DNA of 64,000 nucleotides from Reticulitermes speratus (GCA_021186555.1 JAJKFL010000004.1:13084779-13148778); one strand, 5' to 3'. Counted from the first letter of the stretch, positions 1 to 11,149 are shown. The notes: generated from the sequence alone by a model not told the origin. A program made the numbers and translations.

Positions 1-840
1 CCGGCTCCCTGTGGCTTTAGAGAAAGCTGTTAGGCAAATTTAGACATGTTAGAAATGGTCTTAGTAGAGTAAAAAACCGAAAGTTAAATACTGTAGTGGT
101 TTTTCTGTGTTAGCGGTAGAGAAACCTGCATTGGAACACAATGGACACTTTGAACTTCTGTGAAACTTTTCCGTGAGAATTTGTGTCTCATCACGTGTGA
201 ACTGGTTGATGAGGTTGAGCGATCATTTGTATCGTAACCTTGATTGTTGACGTAAACTATAGAACACTCACTGTTGACAGTATAAAATAGCCCTTATGAC
301 AACAACACTGTAATCCTTCACCAGTTTCAATGCATTAAAAATCAGTTACGCATCCGCGCTTGTTGGCAGACATTTTAAATCCGCAGTTTCCAGCTTTATT
401 TAACGGTTATTCTTGCATCAATAAACAGCTGACACATCAACTGTTTCACATAAACACACAAAAAACTGGAATTCGATAATGAGAAAAAATATCACAAGCA
501 AGAGCTTACCATCAATCGCAAGCACACGCAGCAAATAAACTTTGTACTGCACTGTATTCGCTTCGAATACGAGATGTCAACAGGGTGTATGACGTTACTT
601 TGTGTGTACACAACCCCCAAAAAGAAAATGAAAGTGTATGTTTTTGTTAAGGGACACTTTAACGTTCTATCTGTGCTAAATTATTACAAACACTTGGATC
701 TAACTTATTTCATGCAAAAGAATATTACACTGTCGACAATCGGTACCTAATTTTAGAAGGTGGGGCTTGTTTAAATGATGTAAAAAGCCGGTAAGAGACC
801 GTAGTGAAATCTAAAATGCGAATCTGCACGGCTGAAACAT
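1..840. other. No gene recognised
   Basis: AT-rich sequence upstream of the pogo-type element. I see no repeat structure, RNA gene or coding similarity that I can name. Confidence 0.5.
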
Positions 841-1394
841 AGTAGGGGAGAGGGGGGCTAGTTGGCTACAGGGGTAAGTTGGCAAAATTGCCATAACTCC
901 CAAATATGGCGCAGGATAGCAACACCTGTCAATTTGTACTGTTCAATGACTTCTCCTGAGTGCGGTCAGCAAGCGTCAGCGCTTTGTGAGCTATGACTGA
1001 AGTGTGGTGTAGTGTTTTAATTTGTACACCGCAGGAAGTATTTTTTTATCGCTTTATAAAATGTTTTGTGTTTGAAGTTTGGTTACAGCTACATGTGACA
1101 TTGTGCCACCCATGAATGGTACCTCCTTTTGGCTAACATTGGAGCTAGAGAGAATTGTAGACTTCTATTTTGTTTGAGGATGATACACTCTAAAACATAA
1201 GAAGGTGGCGACGGGGCAGGTCGGCACACTCAACGTGGGGCAAGTTGGCTCACTGTGTCAACTTGCCCCGCTGTCGATCAGAATCTCATTCGTTAATTGT
1301 TTAGCAGTGTGACTTTTTCTGTCCGGTTTAAGAAGCTAAATATTGCGTACTTGCAAGAAGAGGTCATATAGGAGCAACACACGTCTGGATTATT

Positions 1395-3045
1395 GCTACA
1401 AGCTGTGAGAGCTCTGCGAAAACGTGGACGGTCAACAAGGAAAGCGGCGAAGGATTTCAGATTTATTTTCGTATTTGGGCAAGATACTGCAAAAGGGTAA
1501 GGCAGGGTGAGGTAAAACCACCTCACCAACACTATCATTGAACATACCGTCCATCCCTCTGGGTAGATGACGGAGGAGCATTTTGTAAGCTATGTAAAAC
1601 GTTTCGTGGCACATGCTAAGCCTTCTAAAGAGAGATCAGTAGTTCTGTTGCTACGTAGTAGACAACCATGATTCGCATTTGGCCATACGGGCAATAGACT
1701 ACTGCAAGCAGAATGGCGTGACTGTCCTCAACTTCCCTCCACACTGCAGCCGTAACTCCAGCCTCTTGACAGGTCCGTTAACGGATCGCTTACGACGTAT
1801 GTGAACCGAGCTTATGATGCCTGCATAACTAACCATACAGGCACAACAGTGAAATACATGACAATCCTTGTGTCGTCAACACACCTTCGCACCTGACTTC
1901 TTTTTACTGCAAATACCAAAGCAGGATTCCAGTTTTCTGGAATTTACCTTGTATCCCCGAAATTTCGGAGAAGGTCGGTGGGGCGTATCGTGGATGTTGC
2001 TCCACCGGCATAGGGTTCGTATAGGTTGTGAGGGATGCTTGAAACAAACTCGTTGTACCAGGTTCCAGGCACTTTAATTACAATAGGCCGTATTTACTGA
2101 AAACAGGCCGGGAAGGCCTCGCAGCAACTTATACAGACTGTCTGGATCAACGGCAGGATCGGGAATGCGCCTTTTCAGGCGTCAAGAGGTTTTATCAGAC
2201 AGGCTTGTGTGTCATCTGTGCATAGGAGTAGTCGTTACTCCACCACATGTGACTGTGCGTCTGCAAGGAGTCACACGGTGGGTTCCATAATTCCAGGAAG
2301 AATAACAGATAAGCAGTTACAAACATTGGGCAAAGCGAATACAAAGAGACGTATGCTGAGAAAGTACTAATAAACAAGTGATAAGGTCCGATGATACGGA
2401 CAAAGTACAGAAGGTACTGCATCAATGCAATGTCGTTGCCTCAGTTTCTATAATATATATATAATGTAAGGAACATCCGTAATATAACAGATGTATGCAA
2501 CAACCTGTTCAGCGGCGATATCTTTCAAAATGAGGAATTTATGGAAGATTACGTTGCAGATATAGCTGCCCCTCCTATGGAGGCTGCAGATTCCAGTAGC
2601 AACAGTGAACTTCCTGCGATTTTGATGATTCTCCCAAATGATCATCTTCTGCTTCAAAAGTTGCACAAATCCTGCTACTCCAGAGGACGTTCGAAACCTT
2701 CCTAAACCGTACGCAAAAAGAGCAAGAATTTAAACAAGAACAAGAAAATAACTGTCATTTTGGTTGATACCTCTGTCAAAAAAGCTTTGACACCAGTACA
2801 ACAGAGGGCTCGGAGCAAATGAGAGAAGAACTGGGCCTAAAATATAAGAAAGAGGAGCGTGTCACGTATCTAAAGAGAGATTTACAAAGAAAAAACGCAA
2901 AAACAAACAAAAAAAATATACAAAAATGCAGGCGACACAGACGAAGAAGACTCCGAGGATACTTCCTACCTCTACTGTCTTGGCGCATCCAGAGAAATGT
3001 GGATTCAGTGCACAGAATGCAAGTTGCGGTCACTTGAGTAATGGA
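1395..3045 (+). pseudogene. Broken pogo/jerky-like DDE transposase
   Basis: No intact frame remains, but ordered pieces are readable on the + strand. An HTH-type N-terminus (AVRALRKRGRSTRKAAKDF) lies near 1408-1464. MTEEHFVSYVKRFVAHAKPS follows from 1567. In another frame from about 1656, DNHDSHLAIRAIDYCKQNGV contains the DNH Asp expected for the second catalytic acid. In a third stretch, LQPLDRSVNGSLTTYVNRAY lies near 1760-1820. The C-terminal acidic and Cys-bearing tail (DTDEEDSEDTSYLYCLG, then TECK) is near 2934-3025. Several frameshifts and stops separate these pieces, and most of the core between the HTH and 1567 is missing. It is a fossil and cannot make a protein. Confidence 0.75.
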
Positions 3046-3274
3046 CTGATGGCTCTCCCAACTGTGTTTGCTTAAATTACCAGTCTCATGGGATTGGGAT
3101 ACTTTATTTAGAATTGCTGGTAGTAGGCTTGTGCCATACTGAGTTACCTTTCCTTTTGATTTCCTTTTTCAATTTAAGTAAATGTATTGAATTTTGGGCC
3201 GAAATTCTATTGTTTCTCAACTGTTTTATTACCATAATAACACCTCGTTGTTGCGCACAACCTGTATCTGACAC

Positions 3275-3662
3275 CAGGTGCGCAACCAGAATTTTTCATT
3301 GGGGGGGGGCTGACCCTGAGGCTGAATATAATTTGTGTTTGATTTTAAAAATTGTGTTATGAAATTCTTGTCATGAGTATAACATAACACTGTTAGCAAC
3401 TGCATTTATATACATACAAATATAACTACATGTTCCATAACTCAATCACAGTGTCATATCTTATTGTTTTTTAATTTTATTAATTTATTATTCAAAATTC
3501 TAATATACTAGTCATCAGCTGATTTCAGTGGCTGAATTTGGCTGCAGGGTAAATCACGTAAAACCCTTTATATCATCGTATTCACAAAATTTGTGTTTTT
3601 AAATTTCAGTTTTGGGGTGTTTGGGGGGCTGCAGCCTGGTAGTCCCCCCTTTGGTGCCCCCC
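3275..3662. mobile_element. 388 bp insertion nested in the pogo element, 10 bp target duplication
   Basis: The segment is bracketed by TATCTGACAC at 3265-3274 and again at 3663-3672. Removing it restores a continuous pogo-element sequence. The left end has a run of nine or ten G, and the right end has C-rich blocks (TAGTCCCCCCTTTGG then TGCCCCCC). No coding frame or tRNA-like head is seen. The superfamily is unclear: a short retroposon or a hAT-type MITE are both possible. Confidence 0.65.
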
Positions 3663-3987
3663 TATCTGACACGTTTGTTCCATAAAACATTATGTTAATC
3701 ACTGTCTGTTATGTCTTGGCCTTGAAAAGTTGGCATCTTGATTTTCCACGTATTTTACCATATGCCAACTTACCCCGTGTGTGGGGCAGGTTGGCACACG
3801 TGCAGAGGTTAGGGCAAAAGCCTCTCTCTCCTATTCCTTACGAATAGCGTCAAATTTGTGTAGGTCAGATTGTAGCCCAAGAGTGATGCTAGCCATACGT
3901 GCCGCCATATTCAACTTAACATGTACAGGGAAAATGTGAAAAATTATAACGTGAAAAGTGTGCCAACTATCCCCCCTCTCCCCTACT

Positions 3988-4984
3988 TCCTTTAAGCTTG
4001 AAATTACGAGTTTGCTAAACTCGTTTCGTCGCATTCCAGATAAATAAATTTAAATGAGAGCATGAAATAAACGTTACATTCTAAGGGTAAAAGACTATTA
4101 CGACCTGACACGTTTTGATCACACCTTCTACATAGCCTACTGTCACCTCTAGAACAATGGACGACAAAGAAGGCTTGTAACTGAAGAGTTTAGTGACACA
4201 CGGTGTGGAATCAATTATCTTCAAGCAATGGAGCTTCTCTCAGCGGTAGAGCGCTCCTCCCCAAGACCATAATTTTACTTTCTTCATAGAATTTCCGACA
4301 CGTGCACTAATGACCTAGGGGGTTGGCACTATCAATCATTGTCTTAACCTTCCTTGTACATTCATCATGAGCAGACAAACGTGGCGGTTCAACTTACAAA
4401 CTTCACAAAGGGATCGGCTTGGGCCGTAAGTGTTCTGGAAGTACCCGTTTCAAATTTTGTAACCTAAACTGTTACATAGCTTCCACTATAAAATATAGTC
4501 CAGAAAAAATATTCAATTCGGCACTCGGCATTGTTCAGATACATTGCGTTGGTTGTGTCACTTGTCGGGTCGTCGCGGCTGTTACGGGACGTCGCGGCGG
4601 AAGCAGGCTTCTATGCGATAACGCTGACATGCCAGCTGAGATGATAAAAGAAGCGCCATGTATTATTAATAACATGACCCTATAAATAATTTTACTGGGC
4701 ACGGAATATGCGAGAGGCCCTTTCTATTTTTGATATGAATATGAAAATAGATATGAATATTTATTTGCTCAGTCTGCAGTGCAGTAAGTACTGTGTCATA
4801 TCAGGCAAGAGCTGCCAACATCATACAATTGACTGTTACCTTATATTCGGAACCCCAGTACGGAATTACGACAGCCAACAAAGACGGCCTCAACCTTAGT
4901 GCACGTTTTCACGAGCGCTCTGAAGAAGTCCGGAAATTAGACGTTAACTTTAATTTTTGTCGTATTTGCTATAAAAGAACCACA
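3988..4984. other. No gene recognised
   Basis: Ordinary unique-looking sequence. A short stretch near 4232-4260 (cagcggtagagcgctcc) resembles a tRNA box A, as found in SINE heads, but no box B follows, so I do not call it. Confidence 0.45.
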
Positions 4985-4992
4985 TTTTAACG

Positions 4993-5276
4993 ATTTCTTT
5001 CTTTTTGTGGTGAAGGGTCCCGCAGCAGAAGCTACGGACGCACCGCAGCCTTAAGGCTTATTGTGCAATCCTGTGATGAAGAGAAAGATGATCAGTTTTT
5101 ATTTATTTTTCCAAGTAATGGAGCACCGGTGGAATGAAATTGACAGGGGAAAACCGAAGTACTCAGGGAAAAACCTGTCCCAGTGCCACTTTGTCCACCA
5201 CAAATCCCACATGGTCTGACCAGGGATTGAACGCGGTGACAGGCCGGCGACTAACCGCCTGAGCCATGGCACGGCC
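4993..5276 (-). mobile_element. SINE family B, copy 1
   Basis: Read on the minus strand it starts GGCCGTGCCATGGCTCAGG, a tRNA-like box A region, followed by a degenerate box B (GTTCAATCCC). It then has a body shared with the copies at 28020 and 43085 (GTGGACAAAGTGGCACTGGG, GGTTTTCCCCTGTCAATTTC) and a tail ending in A-rich CACAAAAAGAAAG. The target duplication TTTTAACG is at 4985-4992 and 5277-5284. Confidence 0.8.
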
Positions 5277-5633
5277 TTTTAACGGTTCAGTATGCAGAAT
5301 TACTGTCATCTGTATACCGAAATCATCAGTCCACTTAGGGTACGAACCCACCAACAGAATTCAGTCCAGTCGAATGCAATGACACACACAAAGACGCGCC
5401 ACAAACTATTTGGCTTGCTTACAATGGCCGCATGGGGGAATGCGTAAACACCGGCAGAGTCGAGTCGAGTCTTGCCGAGTCAAGAGTCTTGATGCTGTAT
5501 TTTCATTTTCGTCAGTCGGACTGTAACGATCGGGGGTGAGGGCTGCTATTTGGCGTTGGGAAATGAATGTATAAAGGTCGATTGTTTTAGTGCAGGACCA
5601 CCAGGCAAACTACTATGGCTCTCATCGTGCACG

Positions 5634-6240
5634 TAACCAAATAACTAACTAACTAACTCCATGGAGCAGAGTCCTTCTTGAGAAGCTAACAGGTCATCAG
5701 CTAGTCAACAAACTCCCCGCGTTTTGTGGAACCCGAAAGTTCATTACCGCATTCACAAGAGCCCGCCACCTGTCCCTATTCTGAGCCAGATCAATCCAGT
5801 CCACGTGCTCCCATCCCACTTCTTGAAGATCCATTTTAATATTATCCTCCCATCTACGCCTGGGTCTTACAAGTGGTCTCCTTCCCTCAGGTCTCCCCAC
5901 CAAAATCCTTTATGCACCTCTCCCCTCACCCATACGTGCTACATGCCCCGCCCACCTCATTCTTCTTTATTTGATCACACAAATAATATTTGGTGATGAG
6001 TACAGATCATTAAGTTCCTCGTTATGTAGTCTTCTCCACTCCCCTGTTACCCCGTCCCTCTTAGGCCCAAATATCCCCCTCAGCACCATATTCTTGAACA
6101 CCCTCAGCCTATGTTCCTCCCTCAGTGTGACAGACCAAGTTTCACACCCACACAAAACAACAGCAGTTCTGTATATCTTAATGTTTGTATTTTTGGATAG
6201 CAAACTGTAAGACACAAGATCCTGCACGAATGATAACAAG
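5634..6240 (-). pseudogene. 3' end of a non-LTR retrotransposon (reverse transcriptase C-terminus), family 1
   Basis: On the minus strand one frame reads [19 protein letters not shown] and [20 protein letters not shown], then [18 protein letters not shown] between two TAA/TAA-type stops, then [20 protein letters not shown] and [20 protein letters not shown]. The [16 protein letters not shown] and [10 protein letters not shown] blocks are the standard C-terminal landmarks of this class of reverse transcriptase. The whole 5' part is missing, as is usual for 5'-truncated copies. It ends in a short tetranucleotide tail at 5640-5657 (AACT repeated). Confidence 0.82.
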
Positions 6241-6365
6241 CATTACGTGACTTCAATCTGATTTCAATTTCTTCCTGAATGAAATTTCGATTCGTTAGGG
6301 CTCTCGATGTTCACGTAGAAACAGAAATCACATAGCCAGCGTTTGGTAAGAAGTGCACAGGAGAT

Positions 6366-6412
6366 CGGCTACGTACTGCACAGGAGATCGGCTACGTACT
6401 CCGAATTCCGGT
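6366..6412. repeat. Short direct duplication
   Basis: The block gcacaggagatcggctacg followed by tact occurs twice in immediate succession. It is a simple two-copy tandem duplication. Confidence 0.7.
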
Positions 6413-6669
6413 CTGTCCATGTTTATTGGCTGCATCCACATGTTTCGTCTCTTCCGACGCAAACTTCTTCCCCACATAACTGTGCAAAAGACGCTGGTTA
6501 ACATTTTTCCATCGCTTTAGATTTCTTTACTTGTGCACTGTTCAAAGAGTATTTAAAACTACTGGATTCGCGCTGACTTCATTGGACTCGACTCGATCGG
6601 TGTGCACACCATCAGACTCTCGAGTCTGATTGGACTCGACTGGACTCTGTTGGTGTGTACGCACCTTTA

Positions 6670-7200
6670 CCTGCACTATGCGTGGGCGACTTTAGGTAGG
6701 CCGATGTTTGTGAAACAGGAATAGCGTTCAGTAACATAGAAGTGCGCATGCGCAGTTACCTTCTCGTCCACCTCGTGGCATGATCAAAATATTGTAACTC
6801 TAATACATATTACAAGTCACCTAACAAAATTTAAATGAAAGAGTGTAACAAATAAAATTAGTTACAGCACCAAGTGACAGATACGTATGTGAGAATTGAT
6901 CTGACGAAATTTCCTGCAACTTCGGAAATTTAGCGACCGGCCTAATATAAGATTACAGTTCATCCTATCCTCTTGGTAACATACATGTGATAGGAACATG
7001 ACAAGTTGTGGTAATTATATTGTCAGAAGCCTCAGCTAATGCCGCTGTCTCATAATGAAGACTGATGACAACACGCTTTCTGCTGTAACTCATGTAATGA
7101 CGTCTTAGCAACTATCGGAGCCCCGACCATAGACAAAGTTTGTTACAAGGCAACCCTCTGCCTCTGTGTGCACTGTGTTAAAATGCAAACTATGAACACG
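6670..7200. other. No gene recognised
   Basis: AT-rich sequence with nothing I can name. Confidence 0.45.
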
Positions 7201-7350
7201 GGAACATAGCTCAGTCAGTAGAGCTGACGGCTACAGCCTGCATGACCAACAAAGTGGCTCACATTGTGCAGACGAACACTGCGGTGTGCGCAGCTACCTC
7301 TCGGAGGTAAAGCGGCAGGGATGTGAACGTGGTTGTTCTGTTGCATATAG
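7201..7350 (+). mobile_element. SINE-like repeat, family C, copy 1
   Basis: It begins with a tRNA-like stretch (ACATAGCTCAGTCAGTAGAGC) and carries the family C block GGAGGTAAAGCGGCAGGG. No clear box B or target duplication was found, so it is a degraded copy. Confidence 0.5.
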
Positions 7351-7935
7351 TGCCGATATTAGGAATGCGTGGAGCTATATCTCAACTTCCTCGTGCGTCT
7401 TCACAGCCTGGTACTTAATTTTTCCGTAGTTATTGTACAATTCCCACTTTCATTAACACACTCGTTTAGTTGGTTCACTTCCCTTCACTGTTATTGCTGC
7501 ATTCCATACAATTTCCTCCCATTATTCTCACCCTGCCCCAAAGGCAGCACTTGGCCACCCTCAGACCGGTGCTCGCACAGGTACCCCAGTAGCCACTTTA
7601 CGTGTCTGTCCCCCCCCCCCCCCGCTGTTTTGATTCTTTATTCTTGTAATTTATTAATTTGCATTTTTATTTTTATTGTTGGTTTATTTGTATCTTATTT
7701 ATCTAGCTTTATCCCTATATTTTCCTCCTGTACTGTTATTCCATTCCATACTGTTTTCCAGCTGTCTTAGCTGTTTGCATTCTCGGTACCCCCAGCAGCT
7801 TTACGTTGTTTGTATCCACCCCTCTCTTACCCTCGTTCTACCCTATTGGCTGTCATCACGCCTACTGATTGCTACCCCGCCGTACTTTCCAGAATATACG
7901 TTATAGGTAGCTGCCTTCCTTTCTTTCCTACTCGG
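7351..7935 (+). other. Pyrimidine-rich stretch with a C run
   Basis: The + strand is strongly pyrimidine-rich and includes 14 C at 7610-7623. Reading frames through it are long only because of this composition (Leu, Ser, Phe rich) and I see no domain. The end (7936-7990) carries half of the 'CCCGAAA..TCGG' stem-loop type found in the foldback repeats at 24 and 60 kb. Confidence 0.5.
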
Positions 7936-8321
7936 ACTCTTGGCCCGTGAGGATGGGACCGATACGTTGTCCCGAAATTTCGGTAAACAGTAAAGAAAAA
8001 CAAAATTTCTCGAATTCGGAACAGCGCCCCTAATATCAAATTTAATTTAAAAAATCGTTCAGTAGACGGACTCGCAAGCTGAGAGAGACGGTAGCGACAG
8101 TTAATGCAACATCTTGATATTATGTGCCATGACAGAGCTTAGAACAAAATTTTTCCTTCATTGAGGCACTGTCAATTTGCAAAATGTAAAACAGAAATGA
8201 GGCTGTTTGAGGTCTCGGTTGTAAGCAACGACATAAGATAGCAACATAGCATTTTATAATTGATTTATTTGTCCCAACAAATGCACTAAGACAGTTTTTT
8301 CACTGTTTTCTTTATTATAAG

Positions 8322-8364
8322 GATGCCCCAATACGCATTTCGGCAGTTATTCTGCCATCATCAG
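8322..8364 (-). ncRNA. Hammerhead-ribozyme-like stem-loop a
   Basis: Minus strand: CTGATGA, then stem GGCAG/CTGCC around AATAA, then GAAA, then ATGC...GCAT, then C. This is the order of a type I hammerhead core (CUGANGA, stem II, GAAA, stem III, UH cleavage site). There is one extra U between CUGAUGA and stem II, and stem I pairing is poor, so catalytic activity is doubtful. Hammerhead motifs are known from the ends of Penelope-like retroelements; no such element's coding part is seen here. Confidence 0.4.
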
Positions 8365-8477
8365 GGGGTATTTTAAGGAGTTTTTACATAGACCAATTCT
8401 TTGGTTTTGTTGAACCATATTGCTGCGTTGGTCTTATGTATTTTCTCCTTAATACGTTGGAATTTGTGGATTGTCTT

Positions 8478-8512
8478 TGCTTGTTGAGCGTCGATAAATT
8501 TCACTTTTTATT
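8478..8512 (-). repeat. Short dispersed repeat shared with 63263-63300
   Basis: Contains GCTTGTTGAGCGTCGATAAA followed by TTTCACTTTTT. Read on the other strand, the same wording occurs at 63263-63300. It lies between the stem-loops at 8322-8364 and 8671-8703 and may belong to the same element. Confidence 0.45.
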
Positions 8513-8670
8513 CAATAGCATTTTATGTTGAGATAAAGAGCTGAAACATGCCAAAACATTTTTTTTATTTTCATATCGTTCATTCCGTGAAACATATTAT
8601 ACTTCTTATTATCAAAAACCAAGCACTTCCACATACAAATCATATACACTCGTACATACGATTTTCCCTC

Positions 8671-8703
8671 CTACATTTTTCTGCGATCGACCGCCATCAT
8701 CAG
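8671..8703 (-). ncRNA. Hammerhead-like stem-loop b (inverted partner of 8842-8879)
   Basis: Minus strand: CTGATGA, GGCGGTCGATCGC-type hairpin, then GAAAAATGTAG. The hairpin and flanks are an inverted copy of 8842-8879, giving a foldback of about 210 bp with a 138 bp centre. The stem II 3' side and GAAA region are altered, so it is probably inactive. Confidence 0.35.
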
Positions 8704-8841
8704 GGAACAGCACCTTAAACGTGTGTTGTTTAAAACATAATGAAGCCATTATTTATAAGAAATAAGTTAAAATAACATAACACATTTATTGCTTCTTGTA
8801 AACTGATTTGCCAAACACATAATCAGTTGATGCATTTTATC

Positions 8842-8879
8842 CTGATAATGGCGGTCGACCGGCGAAACATGTAGCAGGG
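8842..8879 (+). ncRNA. Hammerhead-like stem-loop c
   Basis: Plus strand: CTGATAA, hairpin GGCGGTCGACCGGC, GAAACATGTA. The ACATGT palindrome after GAA would give a two-bp stem III or a dimer stem. The G8 position of the core is A, so it is likely a decayed copy. Confidence 0.35.
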
Positions 8880-8959
8880 AAAATCATATGTATATATATT
8901 ATATGTTTTTATGTACAATTAGTTGGTTCTTAATAATAAGATGCCTACAAATTCTCCCT

Positions 8960-9592
8960 CACATTCCACTTGTAACTTAACGATTATAAATATGGCGACA
9001 AAGCGTCACATTCCGGAAGACATGAATCCTCTCCGTCTGAGACACATTCACTTTAGTGAAAGAAGGTTGTAAAACCTTTATAAAGTGTACTTAAAATTAT
9101 TAATAGCTTCATGAAAGTTGTGCTAAACAACTAGGAGCAGGCAGGATACCAAAATACAAAAACGCCTGTGCTAACTCGTGCTGCGTTCTGAATTGTTTCT
9201 TTAGTTTTTATGTAGACATATAAGATGCAGAATGAAAAGCGGATTTCACTCGTAAATAGCTAGACTCAGAATAGTTAACTGCACAGTAAGACAACGGTTG
9301 TTTACTAAATAAGGTTCCTAAGCCGTAAAAATTAAATGATATATCGTTACAAAGTTACGTGCAGCTCATTTATCGCACGTAATCTCGTGATACACTGCTA
9401 TATTTGTCCTATCTTGGCTCATTCCGTAATAATGAGGAAGTGAAAGCGACTGTCCCTGAACGTTGCCAGTTCAACAGCAATGTATCTAACACGTGCCAAG
9501 ATGGAACAAATGCATCAACGTGCCCGGATATTATGCTGAAAAATAATGACACTTCACTTAGCTGCTTTTAACGTAGTAATGAGTTCTCATTT
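8960..9592. other. No gene recognised
   Basis: AT-rich sequence with no repeat or coding signal I can name. Confidence 0.45.
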
Positions 9593-9605
9593 AACTTTTA
9601 TGGCT

Positions 9606-9874
9606 CTTTTTGTTTTCCTATGGCTCGACAGCCTTATATGGGCCTGGGCCTCCTCGTGTCGTCGAGGTTTCACGATCACACACATTTGAGACACACCACA
9701 GTCGGTAGGACTCCTCTGGACGAGTGATCAGCCCGTCGCAGAGACCTCTACCTGACAACACACAATACTCACAACAGACAGACATCCATGCCCCCGGTGG
9801 GATTCGAACCCACAATCCCAGTAAGCGAGCGGCCGAAGACCGACGCCTTAGACCGCACGGCCACTGGGATCGGC
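9606..9874 (-). mobile_element. SINE family A, copy 1 (complete, with 13 bp target duplication)
   Basis: On the minus strand it starts GCCGATCCCAGTGGCCGTGC, a Leu/Ser-type tRNA-like head with box A GGCCGTGCGGTCTAAGG and box B GGGTTCGAATCCC. The body contains GATGTCTGTCTGTTGTGAG and GAGGTCTCTGCGACGGGCTG, and the 3' end reads GTCGAGCCATAGGAAAAC. AACTTTTATGGCT flanks it at 9593-9605 and 9875-9887. The promoter boxes imply an RNA polymerase III origin. Peptides read across it (e.g. GGIRTHNPSKRAAEDRR) are not proteins. Confidence 0.92.
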
Positions 9875-10253
9875 AACTTTTATGGCTTACGGACCCTTAT
9901 TTACTGAATATGCTTCGCAGTTGTCCTCTCCGCCTGCATTCCCAACATCCGTCCTAACGTTATCCTAACCTACACTGAGCTGGCTTCCAAATAAGCATTC
10001 ACCAAAACGTCTCCCTATACTACTTCTGTCTACTGTGCAAGTTATAAAGTCAGTCTCAAGTAAATACGAGGTTCACATAAACAAACAAACACACATCTAC
10101 ATTCCTTCAACAGGTACATAACATTGAACATAGAACATAGATATACATGGAGCAGTGCTACAGGGTGAGTTGTAAACTGTACTTGTGTAACATTACTTAG
10201 CAATTTGCAACACAATATTTATCCCACATATTTCATATTATAATACCACGTTG

Positions 10254-10450
10254 ACACAGTGGCCGTGCGGTCTAAGGCGTCGGTCTGCGGCAGCTCGCTG
10301 GCTGGGATTGCGGGTTCGAATCCCGCCGGGGGGTATGGATGTCTGTCTGTTGTGTGTGTTGTCAGGTAGAGGTCTCTGCGGCCTCGAAAAAAAAAATGAG
10401 GCGGCCTAGGCCCCCAAGGGGCTGCCGAGCCATTGAAAAAAAAAATATCA
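10254..10450 (+). mobile_element. SINE family A, copy 2, internally deleted
   Basis: It has the head GTGGCCGTGCGGTCTAAGG, box B GGGTTCGAATCCC and tail GGCCTAGGCCCCCAAGGGG ending in A8-A10. The middle third, between GTCTCTGCG and GCCTCGAA, is missing compared with copy 1. No confident target duplication. Confidence 0.85.
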
Positions 10451-10881
10451 CGAACACCATACATGTTTGACCCCAAAATTTTTCACTCAACTCGTCGTGC
10501 AAATACATTTAGGAACGACAATAAAAAGTCCATCGCTGTGAAAATCCGTTTGTAAAATTTGTAACTACTCACGAACTGTAGTTTCCTCTTCCTCATTACT
10601 GTGGAATCGGCTACGCAGACACTCTTTCTTCAGCAGCTACAGCACTTAACCCGTCGCGACGTCTGGACCTCACAGCACAGTGCACGTCGGCAAGGTGCTG
10701 CATGCAGGAGCTTCACAGGAACGTCTGGAATATTGCGCAGCTGAAGGAACTACTGGCAGGCCGCCGATTCCACAAAGATAAGGAAGAGGAAATGGCTCTT
10801 CGGACGGAATATTTAAACTGGTTCCAAGAAGGCACAAGGGCATCGATATGCTCGTGGGTTGTGCTGAAAAAATGATACTTT

Positions 10882-11138
10882 TTTTCCAATGGCTCGACAG
10901 CCCCTTGGGGGCCTAGACCGCCTCATTTTTCGAGGCTTCACGATCACACTTTAAACACACCACAGTCGGTAGGACTCCTCTGTACGAGTGATCAGCCCGT
11001 CGCAGAGACCTCTACCTGACAACACACAGCACTCACAAGAGACAGACATCCATGCCCCCGGCGGGATTCGAACCCACAATCCCAGTAAGCGAGCGGCCGC
11101 AGTCCCACGTCTTAGACCGCGCGGCCACTGGGATCGGC
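10882..11138 (-). mobile_element. SINE family A, copy 3 (complete, 11 bp target duplication)
   Basis: Same head, body and tail order as copy 1, in minus orientation. AATGATACTTT is at 10871-10881 and again at 11139-11149. Three family A copies lie within 1.6 kb here. Confidence 0.92.
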
Positions 11139-11149
11139 AATGATACTTT

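Larger units (their letters stand above)
841..3987 (+). mobile_element. Decayed pogo-type DNA transposon, nearly full length
   Basis: The ends are inverted: the left reads AGTAGGGGAGAGGGGGG then CTAGTTGGC, and the right end read on the minus strand gives the same G-rich block then ATAGTTGGC. A TA lies next to GGGGAG at each end, as expected for the TA targets of Tc1/mariner/pogo elements, although the exact terminus is uncertain by a few bases. Further copies of the 'ggggcaggttggca' type subterminal motif occur near 1215-1270 and 3765-3800. The interior carries fragments of a pogo/jerky-like transposase on the + strand, and a separate 388 bp insertion at 3275-3662. Confidence 0.75.
5436..6665. 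mobile_element. Possible composite element with related inverted ends
   Basis: The left end (GTAAACACCGGCAGAGTCG from about 5445) resembles the inverse of the right end, which read on the minus strand gives GTACACACCAACAGAGTCC, and both are followed by GAGTC-rich repeats. A reverse transcriptase tail (5634-6240) sits between them, so this looks like a short DNA element split by a retrotransposon. The ends match only imperfectly and no target duplication was identified. Confidence 0.35.

Noticed and set aside
9618-9957. Conserved-looking peptides GGIRTHNPSKRAAEDRR and MWVRIPPGAWMSV
   Set aside because: These are the tRNA-like head of SINE family A read as protein; the box B sequence gives the conserved residues.
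10260-10325. A functional tRNA gene
   Set aside because: Box A and box B are present, but the sequence does not fold into a complete cloverleaf with a 3' acceptor match and continues into the SINE body.
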